From JAVWPP01 sp036635835 (GTDB lineage Bacteria > Bacillota > Clostridia > TANB77 > CAG-465), in the NCBI GenBank assembly GCA_036635835.1, contig JAVWPP010000031.1, forward strand, positions 1-13,619: a DNA stretch of 13,619 bases, given 5' to 3'. Positions 11,632 to 13,619 of the stretch are shown piece by piece. Made by a program: the position numbers and the translations under genes. Position 1 is the first letter of the stretch. Each line of letters begins with the position of its first letter. The notes beneath the pieces were generated by a model. It was given only the letters and a program-made list of their open reading frames with translations. It made no database searches and was not told where the DNA came from.

Positions 11632-13619
11632 ATGAGTAAGAAAAACGGAAAAATAGGAATAATAATTCTTTGCGTAGTCGTAGCTATTGTAGCTATTTTG
11701 TCAGTATCTTTTGGTATTGGTTTTTCACATAAAGCTTCAGAAAAAGCTTCAATGAAAAATCAGGATAATAGTTCATTAGAACAAGATCCATTAAAAGAAA
11801 TACATGAAAACAAAGAAGAAAATAAAGTAGAAAATATAGAAGAAAACACTGTAGAAAACAATGTAGAAAACATTGAAAATTCAAATACTCAAGTTCCAAG
11901 CAATAATGAAAATAATGCTGTGGCAAATAACAATAACAATAACAATAACAATAACAATAACAATACAAACAACAATATAAACAATAATAATTCACAAGCA
12001 GATCAAACATTTGTTACAAATGTTGTAGAAGAAAAAGTGGTAAACAAACCATATAGAGATACTGAGCTTGCTTGGACACAAGAAAAAATAAATGCAGAAG
12101 CTTTAAACATAAAGTTTAGTACATTTGCACCAGAAATAACAGCAGTAAAAGAAGCATATGTATTAGAAAATGGAGACAAAACAGAAGTTACAAATGTAAA
12201 GCCAGGGGATGTATTTACATACTCAGTTAAGATAAGTAACAATGGAAATTTAGCAGCAAATAATGTTGTAGTAAAAGACAATATTTCAGACAAATTAGAA
12301 ATTTTAAATGTTAGTCTTAAAGCAGAAACTAAAGAAAATAAACTAGAATGGAAAATCGAAAAAATAGCTCCAAATGAAACAGTTGAAATATTAATAAACG
12401 TTAAAGTTTTAAAATCTCTTAATGGAGAAATAATAAACAATGTAGCATATATTTCAGGAGATAATATAAATAATAATGAAACTAATAAAGTAGAAAATGT
12501 AGTTAAATACCCACATATGGTTTCAAAAAAATCATCAGATAAAGAAAATCAAAATGTTACAAAAGGAAATAAAATAACATACAAAATTTCTGTACTAAAC
12601 GATGGACTTTTAGATGGTAGTACAGTAGTTAAAGACTATATTCCAGAAGGTACTAAACTTTGCGGAGATATAGTTGTAAACGAAAACAAAGAAACAGAAA
12701 AAAGTATAAGCGAAGAAGCTTTAAAAAATGGAGTACAAATAAATGTAGCTTCAGCTAAAACTTCAGAAATAACTTTTACAGTAGAAGTTTTAGATATAGA
12801 AAACTTAGCTAAAATAACTAATGTAGCAACAGTAGATAATAGAGAAACTAATGTAGTAGAAAACACATATGTAGAAGCTATAATATCTGCTACTAAAAGT
12901 GTAAAACATAAAGGAAATGTTAGCTTTGGAGATGCTCTAACATANNNNNNNNNNNNNNNNNNNNNNNNNNNNNNNNNNNNNNNNNNNNNNNNNNNNNNNN
13001 NNNNNNNNNNNNNNNNNNNNNNNNNNNNNNNNNNNNNNNNNNNNGGAACAAAACTTACTGTAGAAAAAAGATCTATTACACAAGTTGTATTTACAACTAG
13101 AGTAGAAGATATGGAAGACGGATCTAAAATAATCAACGTAGCAAACGTAAATGGAAAAGACACAAACAAAGTAGAAAATACTTTTGTAAAACCTATAATA
13201 TCTGCAGAAAAAGTAGCAGACAAAAAAGGTAATGTTACAAACGGAGATAGCATAAAATACACAATTAAATTAACTAACGTAGGAAGCAAATTAGGAGCTG
13301 TAAACGTAAAGGATATTATCCCAAACGGAGTAGCTCTGCAAGGAGATATATTAGTTAAAGAAAATTCTTCAGAAACAAAAATATCTGCAGAAAAATTAGC
13401 AGCAGGAGTAAATGTAAAAGTAGATGCAAAAAGTGCATCAGAAGTAACATTTATGGTTAAAGTTTTAGACTTAGAAAACTTAGCTAAAATAACTAACGTT
13501 GCAACTGTAGATGGAAAAGAAACTAACAAAGTAGAAAACACATATGTAGAAGCTATAATATCTACTACTAAAAGTGTAAAACATAAAGGAAATGTTAGCT
13601 TTGGAGATGCTCTAACATA
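11632..13619 (+). CDS. DUF11-repeat surface protein (3' partial, contains assembly gap)
   Basis: The open frame starts at an ATG with AAAGAGG upstream, 14 bases after the sortase stop, and runs off the window. Residues 8-30 are a membrane segment or signal sequence after a Lys-rich start. Then come a Glu/Asn-rich linker, a run of 13 Asn (99-111), and a head region of about 50 residues. From about residue 168 the protein is built of 120-residue DUF11/B_ant-type repeats with starts like KPGDVFTYSVKISNNGN, KGNKITYKISVLNDG and NGDSIKYTIKLTNVG, and ends like ITNVATVDGKETNKVENT. At least four repeats are represented. Such repeats are extracellular immunoglobulin-like modules that form stalks. The frame is kept on both sides of the 100 Ns. 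The C-terminus, and so any sorting signal, is not visible. Confidence 0.88.
   Translation, partial: MSKKNGKIGIIILCVVVAIVAILSVSFGIGFSHKASEKASMKNQDNSSLEQDPLKEIHENKEENKVENIEENTVENNVENIENSNTQVPSNNENNAVANNNNNNNNNNNNNTNNNINNNNSQADQTFVTNVVEEKVVNKPYRDTELAWTQEKINAEALNIKFSTFAPEITAVKEAYVLENGDKTEVTNVKPGDVFTYSVKISNNGNLAANNVVVKDNISDKLEILNVSLKAETKENKLEWKIEKIAPNETVEILINVKVLKSLNGEIINNVAYISGDNINNNETNKVENVVKYPHMVSKKSSDKENQNVTKGNKITYKISVLNDGLLDGSTVVKDYIPEGTKLCGDIVVNENKETEKSISEEALKNGVQINVASAKTSEITFTVEVLDIENLAKITNVATVDNRETNVVENTYVEAIISATKSVKHKGNVSFGDALTXXXXXXXXXXXXXXXXXXXXXXXXXXXXXXXXXXGTKLTVEKRSITQVVFTTRVEDMEDGSKIINVANVNGKDTNKVENTFVKPIISAEKVADKKGNVTNGDSIKYTIKLTNVGSKLGAVNVKDIIPNGVALQGDILVKENSSETKISAEKLAAGVNVKVDAKSASEVTFMVKVLDLENLAKITNVATVDGKETNKVENTYVEAIISTTKSVKHKGNVSFGDALT
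11926..11964 (+). repeat. In-frame hexanucleotide repeat (AATAAC)n coding poly-Asn
   Basis: Six AATAAC units plus AAT encode 13 consecutive Asn residues in the linker of the DUF11 protein. The six-base unit means copy-number change would alter length but not frame. Confidence 0.9.
12856..12944 (+). repeat. DUF11 junction repeat, copy before the gap
   Basis: This stretch matches 13531-13619 with one mismatch in 89 bases (G at 12889 against A at 13564). It encodes the join between two DUF11 modules (VENTYVEAIIS ... FGDAL). The last 55 bases (12890-12944) are identical to the last 55 of the window. Confidence 0.92.
12945..13044. other. Assembly gap, 100 N
   Basis: Exactly 100 Ns, the usual placeholder for a gap of unknown length. 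It lies inside the DUF11 coding region. The spacing of module boundaries suggests the missing sequence is nearer 145-155 bases if only one module spans it, or that plus whole modules. Confidence 0.95.
13531..13619 (+). repeat. DUF11 junction repeat, copy at the window end
   Basis: The near-identical partner of 12856-12944. The window stops at the same base of the repeat at which the sequence stops before the N run, so a second gap or contig end probably follows. Confidence 0.9.

Noticed and set aside
11693..13541. Long minus-strand open frames opposite the DUF11 gene
   Set aside because: These are antisense shadows of a biased A-rich coding repeat. One is a Tyr/Cys repeat from the AATAAC tract and another reads through the Ns. 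The plus frame has a ribosome binding site, membrane segment and recognisable repeats.
1..13619. tRNA, rRNA, transposase, integrase or phage genes
   Set aside because: No cloverleaf, rRNA-like segment, or recombinase motif was seen on either strand.

Overview
The window is AT-rich and reads like a low-GC Gram-positive bacterium of the Bacillota, most likely a clostridial lineage. The evidence is strong AGGAG-type ribosome binding sites, extended -10 promoters, heavy use of AGA and ATA codons, the era–(small YqzL-like gene)–recO order, a sortase with surface proteins, and 7TM-GGDEF proteins. A run of exactly 100 Ns indicates a draft scaffold, probably metagenome-derived. Species cannot be assigned from this sequence.

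Layout. (1) 1-1015: the last codons of an unidentified plus-strand gene, then a minus-strand pair of small cysteine-rich paralogues joined by an ATGA overlap. (2) 1016-2329: a VTT/TVP38-family membrane protein (+) facing an unknown 141-residue protein (-), with a shared hairpin between them. (3) 2370-4489: era (+) from a good promoter divergent to the 141-residue gene, then a terminator, then a 48-codon YqzL-like gene whose 3' end overlaps recO out of frame. (4) 4504-8403: three minus-strand paralogues with an N-terminal multi-pass membrane sensor and a C-terminal GGDEF domain. Two keep an intact GGDEF motif. The third, co-transcribed behind one of the intact copies, has GGNTF and is probably not a cyclase. 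The leader of the middle gene can be drawn as a compact H-type pseudoknot just before the ribosome binding site. (5) 8593-9813: a stand-alone Eis-type GNAT acetyltransferase. (6) 9968-13619: a cell-surface operon holding a secreted protein with an LPITA sorting signal, a sortase, and a long DUF11-repeat protein that runs through an N gap and off the window end.

How the genes work together. Era, the YqzL-like protein and RecO form the familiar Firmicute housekeeping neighbourhood (ribosome assembly and recombinational repair). The three GGDEF proteins form a local c-di-GMP signalling cluster with no EAL, HD-GYP or PilZ gene in view. The final three genes look like a sortase with its substrate or substrates.

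The most interesting features beyond the genes are: a dispersed intergenic repeat of about 60-75 bp in four copies sharing the word TAGATACGG; the pseudoknot-like leader; the intact-plus-degenerate GGDEF pair; the cysteine-rich paralogue pair; and the exact 55-base word that ends both the sequence before the N gap and the window itself, which points to an assembly break inside a DUF11 repeat.
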